Of a stretch of 21,811 nucleotides of DNA, positions 15,048 through 21,811 are shown piece by piece (the stretch's first letter is position 1; every line of letters starts with the position of its first letter). The translations under genes were made by a program, and so were the position numbers. Under the pieces are notes generated by a model. The model was not told where the DNA came from. It saw only the letters and a list, made by a program, of their open reading frames with translations, and searched no databases. Source of the stretch: CAYOHP01 sp964403795 [NCBI: uncultured bacterium] (GTDB lineage Bacteria > Muiribacteriota > UBA6191 > CAZXTJ01). The stretch covers positions 1 to 21,811 of the forward strand of contig CAYOHP010000105.1 in the NCBI GenBank assembly GCA_964403795.1, given 5' to 3'.

Positions 15048-15055
15048 AAGGAGGG
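15048..15055 (+). promoter_or_regulatory. Ribosome-binding site favouring the GTG start of the cyclase
   Basis: AAGGAGGG lies four bases before GTG at 15059. The in-frame ATG at 15035, 24 bases further upstream, has no comparable site, so GTG 15059 is preferred. Confidence 0.55.
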
Positions 15056-15058
15056 CGA

Positions 15059-16675
15059 GTGCTCGAGGGCTTCCGACCCGAGGCGAGCTGGGAGGCGCTC
15101 TACCGCTTCCGCCAGGCCCTCGACGATCGACTCGAGGAGCTTCAGGAGCAGGGCAGCGACCTCTCCGACCTGCTCTCGGACCTGCAGCGCTCCTTCACCC
15201 GGGCACTGGCAGCCGTCGGGACCCGGGTCCACGTCTTCGACGAGGACGAGGAGGACGACTGGATCCTGGTGGTGGGCGACGGCCTGCCCCGCTCGCTCTC
15301 CGCCGCCACGGGACGCCTCCAGAAGGCGGGCTGGCGCGACCTCGAATCCGGGTTCCGGGCCTACGACGCCCTCTTCGACATCTCCAACGGGGTCCTCGGT
15401 TCGGCCACCGTCTTCGTCCGCAGCGGGGGCGCCCTGTCCGAGGAGTGGACCGCCCGGTACACCGAGGCCTTCGTGGAACAGGTCGACAACTACGTCCACC
15501 AGGTCCACCAGGCCCGCTCCCAACATCGCCTCGGCCTCCGGATCCAGAAGTGCCTCGAGACCCCGGTCTTCGAGGAGGGCCTCGACGCCGCGGTCCGGGT
15601 ACTGATGGCCGGCGCCCCGGTCGAGGGCTTCGTGCTCTTCTACTCGAGCCGCCACCTGCTCTATCCAGAGGCGGTCGTGTACCGGGCCTACGACCGGACC
15701 GGCAAGGTGGTCGCCGACGGGTTCGAGAACCGCGACGAAGCCTTCGAGGCCAGCCTCCGGGACACCCGGCTCGAAGCCCTCGGCAAGGGCCACCTGGGGG
15801 GAAGGCTCAAGGTGTCGCCCGAAGAGCCGGTGGTGCTGCCGCTGGTTCGCCACGGCCAGCACGTGGAGTACGTCGGCAAGCTGTTCGCATGGCTCAGGGC
15901 CGGTGCGCCGCGCTCGGCCGCCATCGCCCAGTGCGAGGTGCTCCAGACCGCGGTGTTGCAGCGGCTGGCCGACTACTCGCGGGAGACCCGCCATCTCCAG
16001 CGGTACTTCGCGCCCCGGGTGGTGCAGCGCCTGCTCCGGACCCCGGAGTACGACACCCGCCTGCTGGCTCCCCGGGTCCAGGACCTGGCCGTGGTCTTCA
16101 TGGACGTCGCCAGCTTCACCGAGCTCTCCGAGACCATCCTGGTGGAGCCCGACGCCATCGGACGCTTCATCGACCTCTGGTCCGGGGAGACCACCCGGGT
16201 CCTGCTCCAGCACCAGGGGGTCCTCGACAAGCTGATCGGGGACTGCGTGCTCGGGCTCTTCGGTCCGCCCTTCTTCGAGGCCGCCCCGGCCGAGCTGGCG
16301 GCCCAGGCGCTCACGGCCTGCCAGGAGATGCGCCAGGCCACCCGGGACCTGCTCGACCACCCCGAGCTGGCCCCCTTCCGGGACCGGATCGCCAGGTGGG
16401 GCGGGCTCGACGTCTCCACCGGCGTGAACCTCTGCCGCGCCGCAGTGGGGAGCTTCGGCTCCAACCAGGACTACACGGTCTTCGGCTCGGGCGTGAACAA
16501 CGCGGCCCGGCTCCAGTCGATGGCCGGCCGGGGCCGGATCCTGGCCATGAAGCCGGTGGTGGAGGCCCTGGAGGCTTCGCCGGCCCATGCCGGACGCTTC
16601 CGGTTCGGGGAGCAGGGCTCGGGCAAGGCCAAGAACGTCGCCGAGCCGCTGGTCTTCCGGGAACTCCTGGAGTAG
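15059..16675 (+). CDS. Class III adenylate/guanylate cyclase with N-terminal GAF-like sensor region
   Basis: 538 residues from GTG 15059 (546 from ATG 15035). Class III cyclases make cAMP or cGMP. The first 60 residues contain a coiled-coil-like stretch, DDRLEELQEQGSDLSDLLSD. Two alpha/beta regions follow (about 45-155 and 175-290) that look like GAF-type sensors, though no ligand residues can be named. The catalytic domain (about 325-538) has metal-binding Asp349 in VVFMDVASFTEL, Lys391 and the second metal Asp395 in LDKLIGDCVLGLFG, and YTVFGSGVNNAARLQ with Asn480/481 and Arg484 for transition-state binding. Lys391 fits ATP selectivity. The usual second purine-selecting Asp (GDxVN) is Ser477. 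No membrane segment is seen, so it is likely soluble. It is a single-gene unit on the plus strand. Confidence 0.9.
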   Translation: MLEGFRPEASWEALYRFRQALDDRLEELQEQGSDLSDLLSDLQRSFTRALAAVGTRVHVFDEDEEDDWILVVGDGLPRSLSAATGRLQKAGWRDLESGFRAYDALFDISNGVLGSATVFVRSGGALSEEWTARYTEAFVEQVDNYVHQVHQARSQHRLGLRIQKCLETPVFEEGLDAAVRVLMAGAPVEGFVLFYSSRHLLYPEAVVYRAYDRTGKVVADGFENRDEAFEASLRDTRLEALGKGHLGGRLKVSPEEPVVLPLVRHGQHVEYVGKLFAWLRAGAPRSAAIAQCEVLQTAVLQRLADYSRETRHLQRYFAPRVVQRLLRTPEYDTRLLAPRVQDLAVVFMDVASFTELSETILVEPDAIGRFIDLWSGETTRVLLQHQGVLDKLIGDCVLGLFGPPFFEAAPAELAAQALTACQEMRQATRDLLDHPELAPFRDRIARWGGLDVSTGVNLCRAAVGSFGSNQDYTVFGSGVNNAARLQSMAGRGRILAMKPVVEALEASPAHAGRFRFGEQGSGKAKNVAEPLVFRELLE

Positions 16676-16717
16676 CCGCAAGCCCAGGCCATGACCGGCA
16701 GGCCTGAGGGCGAAGCC

Positions 16718-16798
16718 GGAGCGCCCCGGGTTCACCCCGGGGGAGCCGCGGAGGCGAAGCCCGCCCGCGAGCGACCCCCTTGGGGTGAGCTGCAGAGG
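16718..16798 (+). repeat. Structured intergenic repeat, copy 2
   Basis: This block resembles 9936-10013 along its whole length. Two hairpins are clear. CCCCGGG (16724-16730) pairs with CCCGGGG (16736-16742) around the loop TTCAC. ACCCC (16774-16778) pairs with GGGGT (16782-16786) around CTT, with AGC and GCT able to extend the stem outside. It lies just beyond the stop codons of two converging genes, the cyclase and a cpaE-like gene, where it might also serve as a terminator. Confidence 0.6.
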
Positions 16799-16800
16799 AA

Positions 16801-17964
16801 CTATTCGGGAAGGCGCAGGATGCGCCGCACGAACTTGCGCACCGCCACGCCGTAGGGCGAGTTGGGCGCCACCGTAGCCATGGGTCGCCCCTGGCTGACG
16901 GCAGCCTCGGCGGCGGCCCGGTCGTCGGGGAACCGGCTGGCCATCACCACCAGCTCCGGGACCTCGAGGTGCGGGCCCCGGGCATCCTCGCGGGGCCGGC
17001 AGAGGAGGGCCAGGAGCTTCGAAGGCGAGTAGCCGCAGCGCTGGAGCATCGAGTGGAGGACCCGGGCCGACTTCAGGTTGATGGGCCGGTCCCGGGTCAC
17101 GACCATCACCAGCCGGGCCCGGTCCAGCAGCGGGAACCAGCGGTCCGGGACCCCGACCGGAAGGTCGACCAGCACGTAGTCGTAGAGCTCCTCCAGCCGC
17201 CCTACGACATGGGAGACGTGGTCGGGATCGGTTCCGCCCAGGTGCTCCCCCCCGGAACCGGTGAGCACCACCAGTCCAGTCTCGTGGGTTCGAAGGTGCT
17301 GCGCCACCACCTCGGGATCGTCGCAATGCGGGGAGTCGGCCAGGGCCGCCAGGTTCATGGGATCGTCGAGGAGGCCGAGGTAGAAGCTCACGTCCCCGTA
17401 GAGCTCGTCCAGGTCGACCACCACCACCCGTCGTCCCAGGGCCTGGAGCTCGGAGGCCATCGAGAGCAGGAGCGAGGTCCTTCCCTCGCCGCCCTTGGGT
17501 CCGGCGAAGCACCAGATCCCCTGCCCGGGCTTCCGCTCCCGGGGGAGGCTGGCCGAGCGGCGCCCGTCCTTCTCCGCCAGGCGTACCAGGGTCTCCTGCA
17601 CCCGCTCCCGCGAGAACGGTGCGGCCAGCACGTCGCGGGCCCCGATCTTCATGGCGACCCGGACGAGGTCCGGGCTCTCGTGACGGGAGGTGAGGACCAC
17701 CCGGGTCTCGGGGGCCTCGTCCAGGATCTGGCGGCAGGCCTCGACCCCACCCAGGATGGGCAACTCCACGTCGACCAGCATGGTGTCGGGCCGGTGTTCC
17801 AGGGCCAGCCGGATGGCCGCCCGGCCATCCTGGGCCACGGCCACCACCTCGAGGTTCTCGGCCAGGATCTCGACCAGTTGGTCGCGGGTCCGGGAGTCGC
17901 CCTGGGCGACCAGCGCCCGGGCGAAGGGCTGGGGCGAAGGAGTCCTCGGCAGCGGGCGGGTCAT
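16801..17964 (-). CDS. CpaE/TadZ-like protein: receiver-like domain plus ParA/MinD-fold ATPase (downstream copy)
   Basis: 387 residues from ATG at 17964, overlapping the stop of the previous gene (ATGA). CpaE/TadZ proteins position Tad/Flp pilus or related polar machinery. Residues 14-130 form a receiver-like domain with candidate phospho-acceptor Asp65 in MLVDVELP and Thr92 in VVLTS. The usual Lys is Ala114 or Ala115 in VLAAPF and the acidic pair is reduced, so phosphorylation is doubtful. Residues 148-387 are a deviant Walker ATPase: GPKGGEGRTS (155-164), in which the signature Lys157 is kept but the P-loop Lys is Arg162; VVVDLDELYGDVSFYLGLLD (181-200); and YDYVLVDLPVG. It is the last gene of the minus-strand operon. 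No Tad structural genes are visible in the window. Confidence 0.87.
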   Translation of the reverse strand: MTRPLPRTPSPQPFARALVAQGDSRTRDQLVEILAENLEVVAVAQDGRAAIRLALEHRPDTMLVDVELPILGGVEACRQILDEAPETRVVLTSRHESPDLVRVAMKIGARDVLAAPFSRERVQETLVRLAEKDGRRSASLPRERKPGQGIWCFAGPKGGEGRTSLLLSMASELQALGRRVVVVDLDELYGDVSFYLGLLDDPMNLAALADSPHCDDPEVVAQHLRTHETGLVVLTGSGGEHLGGTDPDHVSHVVGRLEELYDYVLVDLPVGVPDRWFPLLDRARLVMVVTRDRPINLKSARVLHSMLQRCGYSPSKLLALLCRPREDARGPHLEVPELVVMASRFPDDRAAAEAAVSQGRPMATVAPNSPYGVAVRKFVRRILRLPE

Positions 17965-19334
17965 GGCTCGGTATCCCTGGCCGGATCGGGAGGATCCGGG
18001 ACCGGACCGGGGAGACCCTCCTTCCCTCGGTTGCGCGGGGGCCTCTGTCGCGGCTCGGGGTCCGGTTCCACCAGGCCCGGCTCGGCCTCGTCGCTCCTGG
18101 CTCCGGCCTGGGCCTCGGCATCGGCATCGGTGCGCAGCGCCGGCACCACTTCCCGATCGGCGGTCTCCTTGGCGAGATGGGATTTCAGGTTGTTCGTCCG
18201 GATCCTCTGCAGCACGGCCTCGAGCAGGATCCGCACCTCCCGGCTGTAGGGATCGAGAGGCACCGCGCAGGTGACCGGGTCGCCCGCCTGCAGGGACTGG
18301 TCGCAGGCCGCGCCGGACCGAGGCAGGACGTGGACGACCTGGGGCACCCGTTTCCGGAAGCCGGCCAGGGCCGCGGGCTTCTCCACCGACGAGAGCACCG
18401 CCAGCAAGCGGTCCTCCTCGACGGCCGAGGAGCGGAGGGTGTGGAGCAGCACCTCGAGGTCCTTCAAGCTGTTGGGGTGTGCGCTGCCGACCGCGAACAC
18501 CAGCCGGGACATCGCCAGGAGCGGGAGGTGGCCCTCTTCCAGACCCTGGGGGAAGTCGACCAGTACGTAGTCGTAGAGGCGGCGGAGCGCCTCCAGGACC
18601 CCTCCGACCACGTTGGCATCGATGCCGGCGCCGCACTCCGGGTCGAAGGGCGCGGGCAGGACGTGGAGGCCGCTGCGGTGGGTCCGCAGGTGGGAGGCGA
18701 GCACCGCCGGCTCCAGGTAGCGCTCGGCGGCGAGCAGGGTGGAGAGGTCCGGCGGAGCCGCCGGGATCGCCAGGTAGAAGGCGACGTCGCCGAACAGGAG
18801 GTCCAGGTCGACCACCGCCACCCGACGCTCGGCCGCCAGGAGTTCGTAGGCGACCGAGAGCAGCAGGGTGGTCCGTCCATCACCCCCGGTGCCCCCGCAG
18901 AACGACCAGATCCCGCCGCCGAGCGAGGGCGGCGCCCGGTCGGCGACATGGCTGCGGTACCACTCCTGCTTCCAGAGCGAGGCCAGGGTCTCGGGCAGCT
19001 CCTCCCGCGCACCCCAGGAGTCCATCAGGCCCCGGGCACCCGCCCGGAGCGCCCTCTGGGCCAGGGGGTAGTCGGCACCCTGGGAGGCCAGCACCACCAG
19101 GGTTCCCGGGAAGAGCGTGGTGATCGACTCGCAGGCCGGGATCCCTCCCATCAGCGGGAGGTCGACGTCCATGAAGACCAGGTCGGGGCGGAACTCCCCG
19201 ACCATGCGGATGGCGTCCCCGCCGTTCCCGGCATTGCCCACGACCGTGAAGCGGGACGCCAGTCGCCGCTCCAGATCCTGCAGGTCGGCCGTGTCGCGCA
19301 CCGCCAGCACGATCGACGGGGTGGAGGTCTCCAT
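17961..19334 (-). CDS. CpaE/TadZ-like protein: receiver-like domain plus ParA/MinD-fold ATPase (upstream copy)
   Basis: 457 residues from ATG at 19334, 12 bases after the kinase stop. It is a paralogue of the next gene, with the same two-domain plan. The receiver-like part (6-125) has Asp56 in VFMDVDLPLMGG and AGARGLMDSWGA in place of the Lys motif. The ATPase part (141-370) has GGTGGDGRTT (147-156), in which the signature Lys is Thr149 and the P-loop Lys is Arg154, then VAVVDLDLLFGDVAFYLAIP and YDYVLVDFPQG. After about 385 comes a tail rich in Asp, Glu, Pro and Arg that looks disordered and is absent from the neighbour. The two copies may form a heterodimer. With both P-loop lysines changed in this copy, it may bind nucleotide weakly or not hydrolyse it. 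Confidence 0.87.
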   Translation of the reverse strand: METSTPSIVLAVRDTADLQDLERRLASRFTVVGNAGNGGDAIRMVGEFRPDLVFMDVDLPLMGGIPACESITTLFPGTLVVLASQGADYPLAQRALRAGARGLMDSWGAREELPETLASLWKQEWYRSHVADRAPPSLGGGIWSFCGGTGGDGRTTLLLSVAYELLAAERRVAVVDLDLLFGDVAFYLAIPAAPPDLSTLLAAERYLEPAVLASHLRTHRSGLHVLPAPFDPECGAGIDANVVGGVLEALRRLYDYVLVDFPQGLEEGHLPLLAMSRLVFAVGSAHPNSLKDLEVLLHTLRSSAVEEDRLLAVLSSVEKPAALAGFRKRVPQVVHVLPRSGAACDQSLQAGDPVTCAVPLDPYSREVRILLEAVLQRIRTNNLKSHLAKETADREVVPALRTDADAEAQAGARSDEAEPGLVEPDPEPRQRPPRNRGKEGLPGPVPDPPDPARDTEP

Positions 19335-19346
19335 CTCGCCCGGACT

Positions 19347-21221
19347 TTACCCCTTGTCGGGGCCTTCGCCACCATGAGCGACCGCACCGTCCACGGGCCA
19401 CAGGGACGGCAGCCGGGAGGCCAGGGCCGCAGCCTCGGGATCCCGCAGCACCAAGGCGTCCAGGGCCTTCCGGAGGCGCTCCACCCGCCTCGCCCGGGGG
19501 CCCCCTCCGGGATGGGGATGGACCTCCAGGAAGCGGACCAGCCGCTCCCAGGACCGGCCCCGCCAGTCCGGCCCCAGGAGCAGCTCGGCATCGCCCCGGA
19601 GGTGGTAGGAGAGCTCGATGTCGAAGAGGATCCAGGCCCGGGCCCGATCCTCCGACGACGCCAGCTCCCTGGCCTCGGCGAGCCCGTCCAGGATCCCGGG
19701 CAGGGCGAACCATGCGACCTGGGCGGCCAGGTCGGCCAGCACCACGACCACCTCGGAGGGTGGATCGACCCGGCGCCTCCGGGCCCGGGCGAGCATGTCC
19801 TGGGTGGCGAGCTGGGCCTCGGCGAAGCGTTCGCCGACCGCCCCGGACCACTCCCGGGCGGCCGGCCCGGCTTCGAACCGCCGCGCCGGATCGGTCCCAC
19901 AGGCGGCCAGCAGGCGCATGTCCCGGAGGACGTGGCCGCCGGCGCCTCCCAGGGTGCGCACCAGCGCCTCCCGACCGGGGCGGGACTGGGAGAGGTCCCC
20001 GAGGTGCTCCGAGACCGACCGCATCAGCCGCGCCCATTTGAGTCCGGTACCGGGGTCCGCCAGGCGTTCCGCCACCGCTTCGAGGTGGGGAGGCTCGGAC
20101 TCCCCCTCGGGCTCCGATCCGTGGATCGCCAGGAGAAGGTCGCGGGCCTCCGCCTCGAAGCGCCTGACCCTCTCGATCGCGGTGGGACCCGGTTCCTCCG
20201 GGCCAGTACCGCCGCCATCCGGCGCCTCCGGTCCCACCGGTCGGGACCCCGCCGGCCCCAGCACCGTCACCACGAGCAGGGCGCTCGCCAGGGCCAGGGC
20301 CAGGCCGGGGAGCAGGGGGACGCCAGCGGCCCGGGAGGGTCGGTGGGCCACTCGCGTGCGGAGCGGGGTCACACCCGACACCCGAGTGGTCCGGGACGGG
20401 GACGCCAGGATCTCCCGGATGGCCGCGGGACCGGCGGGACGCTCGCCCGGCACGTCCGAGAGGCAGAGGGCCAGCAACACCCCGGGACCTGAGTCCGCCG
20501 CCACCTTGACGTACCGGAGGCCAGGGAAGGGGGCCCCGCCCAGGTAGGCCGCCAACTCCGGGGCCGGGAAGGGCACGGTCCCCTCCAGCATCCGGTACAG
20601 GCAGACCCCCCAGGCATACCAGTCGGAGGCCGGGGAAGCCGGACCGCCCCGGAGGATCTCGGGAGCCAGGTGGGTGGGCGTCCCGGGCGCCTCGCCCGAT
20701 GCCGTGAGCGGGGTGCGGGTCGGGTCCCGGACCAGCCCGAGATCGACCAGCACCGCCCCCCGATCGGGCGAGGCCACGATGTTCTGGGCCTTCACGTCCC
20801 GGTGCACCAGGCCGACCGCGTGCATCGCCGCCAGGCCCTCGGCCACCTCCAGCATGGTGGAGACCGGGTCGGCGGGAGGGGATCGCGAGAGGTCCTCTCC
20901 TTCCACGTACTCCATGGCGAGCCAGGGACCGCCCACCGAGGTGCCCCGGTCCACCAGGCGCACCACCCGGGGATGTCGGACCCGGGCCAGGGTGTCGGCC
21001 TCCCGGATCAGGCGCTCGCAGGCGGCGGCCCCCGAGAGGTCGTGGACGATCTTCAGGGCGACCAGCCGGTCGCGCTCGCGGTCGGTGGCCAGGATCACCC
21101 TGCCCATGGCACCGGCTCCCAGGATCCGACGGGGAAGGAAGCGGCTCCGCAGGTCGGGCGGGAGATCCACCGGCGAGAGGACCGTGGTGGGGTCGGGTGG
21201 CGCGGCCCCCCGAGCCGTCAC
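19347..21221 (-). CDS. Membrane-anchored Hanks-type Ser/Thr protein kinase
   Basis: 624 residues from GTG at 21221, which overlaps the regulator stop (GTGA). The open frame beyond it lies inside the regulator gene. Kinase motifs are complete: glycine loop LGAGAMGRV (34-42), Lys57 in VALKIV, Glu74, HRDVKAQN (140-147) with Asp142 and Asn147, DLG at 160-162 as the DFG equivalent, and APE at 186-188. Residues 275-300 are a basic linker. VPLLPGLALALASALLVVTV (301-320) is a single membrane helix, so the kinase is cytoplasmic and the last 300 residues face the periplasm. That outer part opens with a Pro/Gly/Glu-rich spacer, then a helical domain (from about 360) not recognised as PASTA, WD40, TPR or any other usual sensor. 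It likely signals to the coexpressed activator or CpaE-like proteins; that is inference. Confidence 0.93.
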   Translation of the reverse strand: MTARGAAPPDPTTVLSPVDLPPDLRSRFLPRRILGAGAMGRVILATDRERDRLVALKIVHDLSGAAACERLIREADTLARVRHPRVVRLVDRGTSVGGPWLAMEYVEGEDLSRSPPADPVSTMLEVAEGLAAMHAVGLVHRDVKAQNIVASPDRGAVLVDLGLVRDPTRTPLTASGEAPGTPTHLAPEILRGGPASPASDWYAWGVCLYRMLEGTVPFPAPELAAYLGGAPFPGLRYVKVAADSGPGVLLALCLSDVPGERPAGPAAIREILASPSRTTRVSGVTPLRTRVAHRPSRAAGVPLLPGLALALASALLVVTVLGPAGSRPVGPEAPDGGGTGPEEPGPTAIERVRRFEAEARDLLLAIHGSEPEGESEPPHLEAVAERLADPGTGLKWARLMRSVSEHLGDLSQSRPGREALVRTLGGAGGHVLRDMRLLAACGTDPARRFEAGPAAREWSGAVGERFAEAQLATQDMLARARRRRVDPPSEVVVVLADLAAQVAWFALPGILDGLAEARELASSEDRARAWILFDIELSYHLRGDAELLLGPDWRGRSWERLVRFLEVHPHPGGGPRARRVERLRKALDALVLRDPEAAALASRLPSLWPVDGAVAHGGEGPDKG

Positions 21222-21811
21222 CGGAAGCTCCGGTAGTCGATCCCCAGTTCCTCGCAGCGGACGTAGAGGTGGCGCCGGGCCAGGCCGATGGCTTCGGCGG
21301 TGGCCTTCATGTTCCCCTGGTGTTCCCGGATCCGGGCCACCAGGTAGGCGCGCTCGAAGGCCTGGCGGGCCTCGTCGAGGCGGCCCGGCCAACGGGTCCC
21401 CGAGGCCCCGGGATCCGGCTCGCCCGGGCCGGACGCGGCGGCGGTCGCCGCCGAGGCCGCGGGCGGGCCCGACGGCCCGGACAGGGACAGGGCCAGGACC
21501 GGAGCCAGCGCCGCCTCCCCCAGGGTCTCGCCGTCCTCCCGGATCACCGCGGCCTCCACTGCGTTCCTGAGCTCGCGCACATTGCCGGGCCAGCGGTGCT
21601 TCAGGATCCGCCGCTCCGCTTCCGGCGAGAGCGCCCGCACCGGGCGTCCGTGGCGACGGGCCGCCTCCTCGAGGAAGCGACGGGCCAGCTCCACCGCGTC
21701 CCGGCCCCGGTCCCGGAGCGGGGGCAGCTCGACCGGGAACACCGCCAGGCGGAACCGCAGATCGGCCCGGAAGCGACCGGCGGCCACCTCCCGCTCGAGG
21801 TCGACGTTGGT
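21218..21811 (-). CDS. Sigma-54-dependent (NtrC-type) transcription activator, C-terminal part, 5' end outside window
   Basis: The reading frame is open to the right window edge; 197 residues are visible. Sigma-54 activators are AAA+ ATPases that remodel RNA polymerase at -24/-12 promoters. The visible part starts with NVDLEREVAAGRFRADLRFR and LAVFPVELPPLRDR, the sigma-54 interaction domain after Walker B. It then has the sensor II region WPGNVRELRNAVEAAVIRED. A Pro/Ala/Gly-rich linker follows. The end is a Fis-type helix-turn-helix, EHQGNMKATAEAIGLARRHL followed by YVRCEELGI. The N-terminal sensor domain is not visible, so it is unknown whether this is a response regulator or carries an FHA domain as kinase-linked activators often do. 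Its stop overlaps the kinase start, so the two are coupled. Confidence 0.92.
   Translation of the reverse strand, partial: TNVDLEREVAAGRFRADLRFRLAVFPVELPPLRDRGRDAVELARRFLEEAARRHGRPVRALSPEAERRILKHRWPGNVRELRNAVEAAVIREDGETLGEAALAPVLALSLSGPSGPPAASAATAAASGPGEPDPGASGTRWPGRLDEARQAFERAYLVARIREHQGNMKATAEAIGLARRHLYVRCEELGIDYRSFR

Noticed and set aside
14618-18127. Very long minus-strand open frame of over 1,100 codons crossing several genes.
   Set aside because: It overlaps the cyclase on the opposite strand and the cpaE-like genes in another frame, has Arg/Gly/Pro-rich low-complexity sequence and no family motifs. It is a by-product of high GC content.
1-21811. CRISPR array, cas1, cas2 or HNH domain to accompany the cas9 fragment.
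   Set aside because: I looked for regularly spaced 24-40-base direct repeats and for the relevant protein motifs on both strands and found none in this window.

Overview
This is a gene-dense, very GC-rich chromosomal segment. It carries a lipoprotein solute-binding protein with a lipobox, a sigma-54-type activator, a Hanks-type kinase, paired CpaE-like ATPases and a DAP epimerase. Together these point to a diderm, peptidoglycan-making bacterium with an elaborate regulatory repertoire, such as Myxococcota, Planctomycetota or a similar GC-rich lineage. The phylum cannot be fixed from the sequence alone. No rRNA, tRNA, CRISPR array or intact insertion sequence was seen.

Layout. (1) 3-2093, plus strand: the 3' end of a recD-like helicase gene, a small helical protein of unknown function, and dapF, whose TTG start overlaps the stop of the small gene. 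(2) 2094-4289, plus strand: an A/T-richer intergenic stretch with two hairpins, then the N-terminal portion of a type II-C-like Cas9. This has the RuvC-I motif, arginine-rich bridge helix and REC lobe, but homology stops just before RuvC-II. Two strong hairpins sit at and after the break, followed by a Uma2-family PD-(D/E)XK nuclease. (3) 4352-9832, minus strand: a peptide-uptake cluster of an OPT-family transporter, a peptide-binding lipoprotein and two DppB/DppC-type permeases, with no ATPase gene beside them. (4) 10135-14000, plus strand: an SbcD/Mre11-like nuclease and an SbcC/Rad50-like ATPase with a 4-base overlap. (5) 14061-14924, minus strand: an exported acidic protein. (6) 15059-16675, plus strand: a class III nucleotide cyclase. 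(7) 16801-21811, minus strand: a tightly packed operon read as NtrC-type activator, membrane-anchored Ser/Thr kinase, CpaE-like protein, CpaE-like protein.

How the parts fit. The kinase operon looks like one signalling and localisation module: transcription activation, phosphorylation, and two receiver-plus-ParA/MinD-fold proteins of the kind that position Tad/Flp pilus machinery. The SbcCD pair and RecD end are DNA-repair functions. The transporter block is for peptide import.

Most notable items: the solitary, broken-off but open cas9 reading frame with no array, cas1, cas2, HNH or RuvC-II/III; a structured intergenic repeat present at 9936-10013 and 16718-16798, with a weak possible relative at the cas9 break; catalytic-residue substitutions in DapF (Cys to Ser), both CpaE P-loops (Lys to Arg), SbcD (His to Gln) and the cyclase (Asp to Ser); and an SbcC-like protein with a beta-rich insertion and no visible zinc-hook CxxC.
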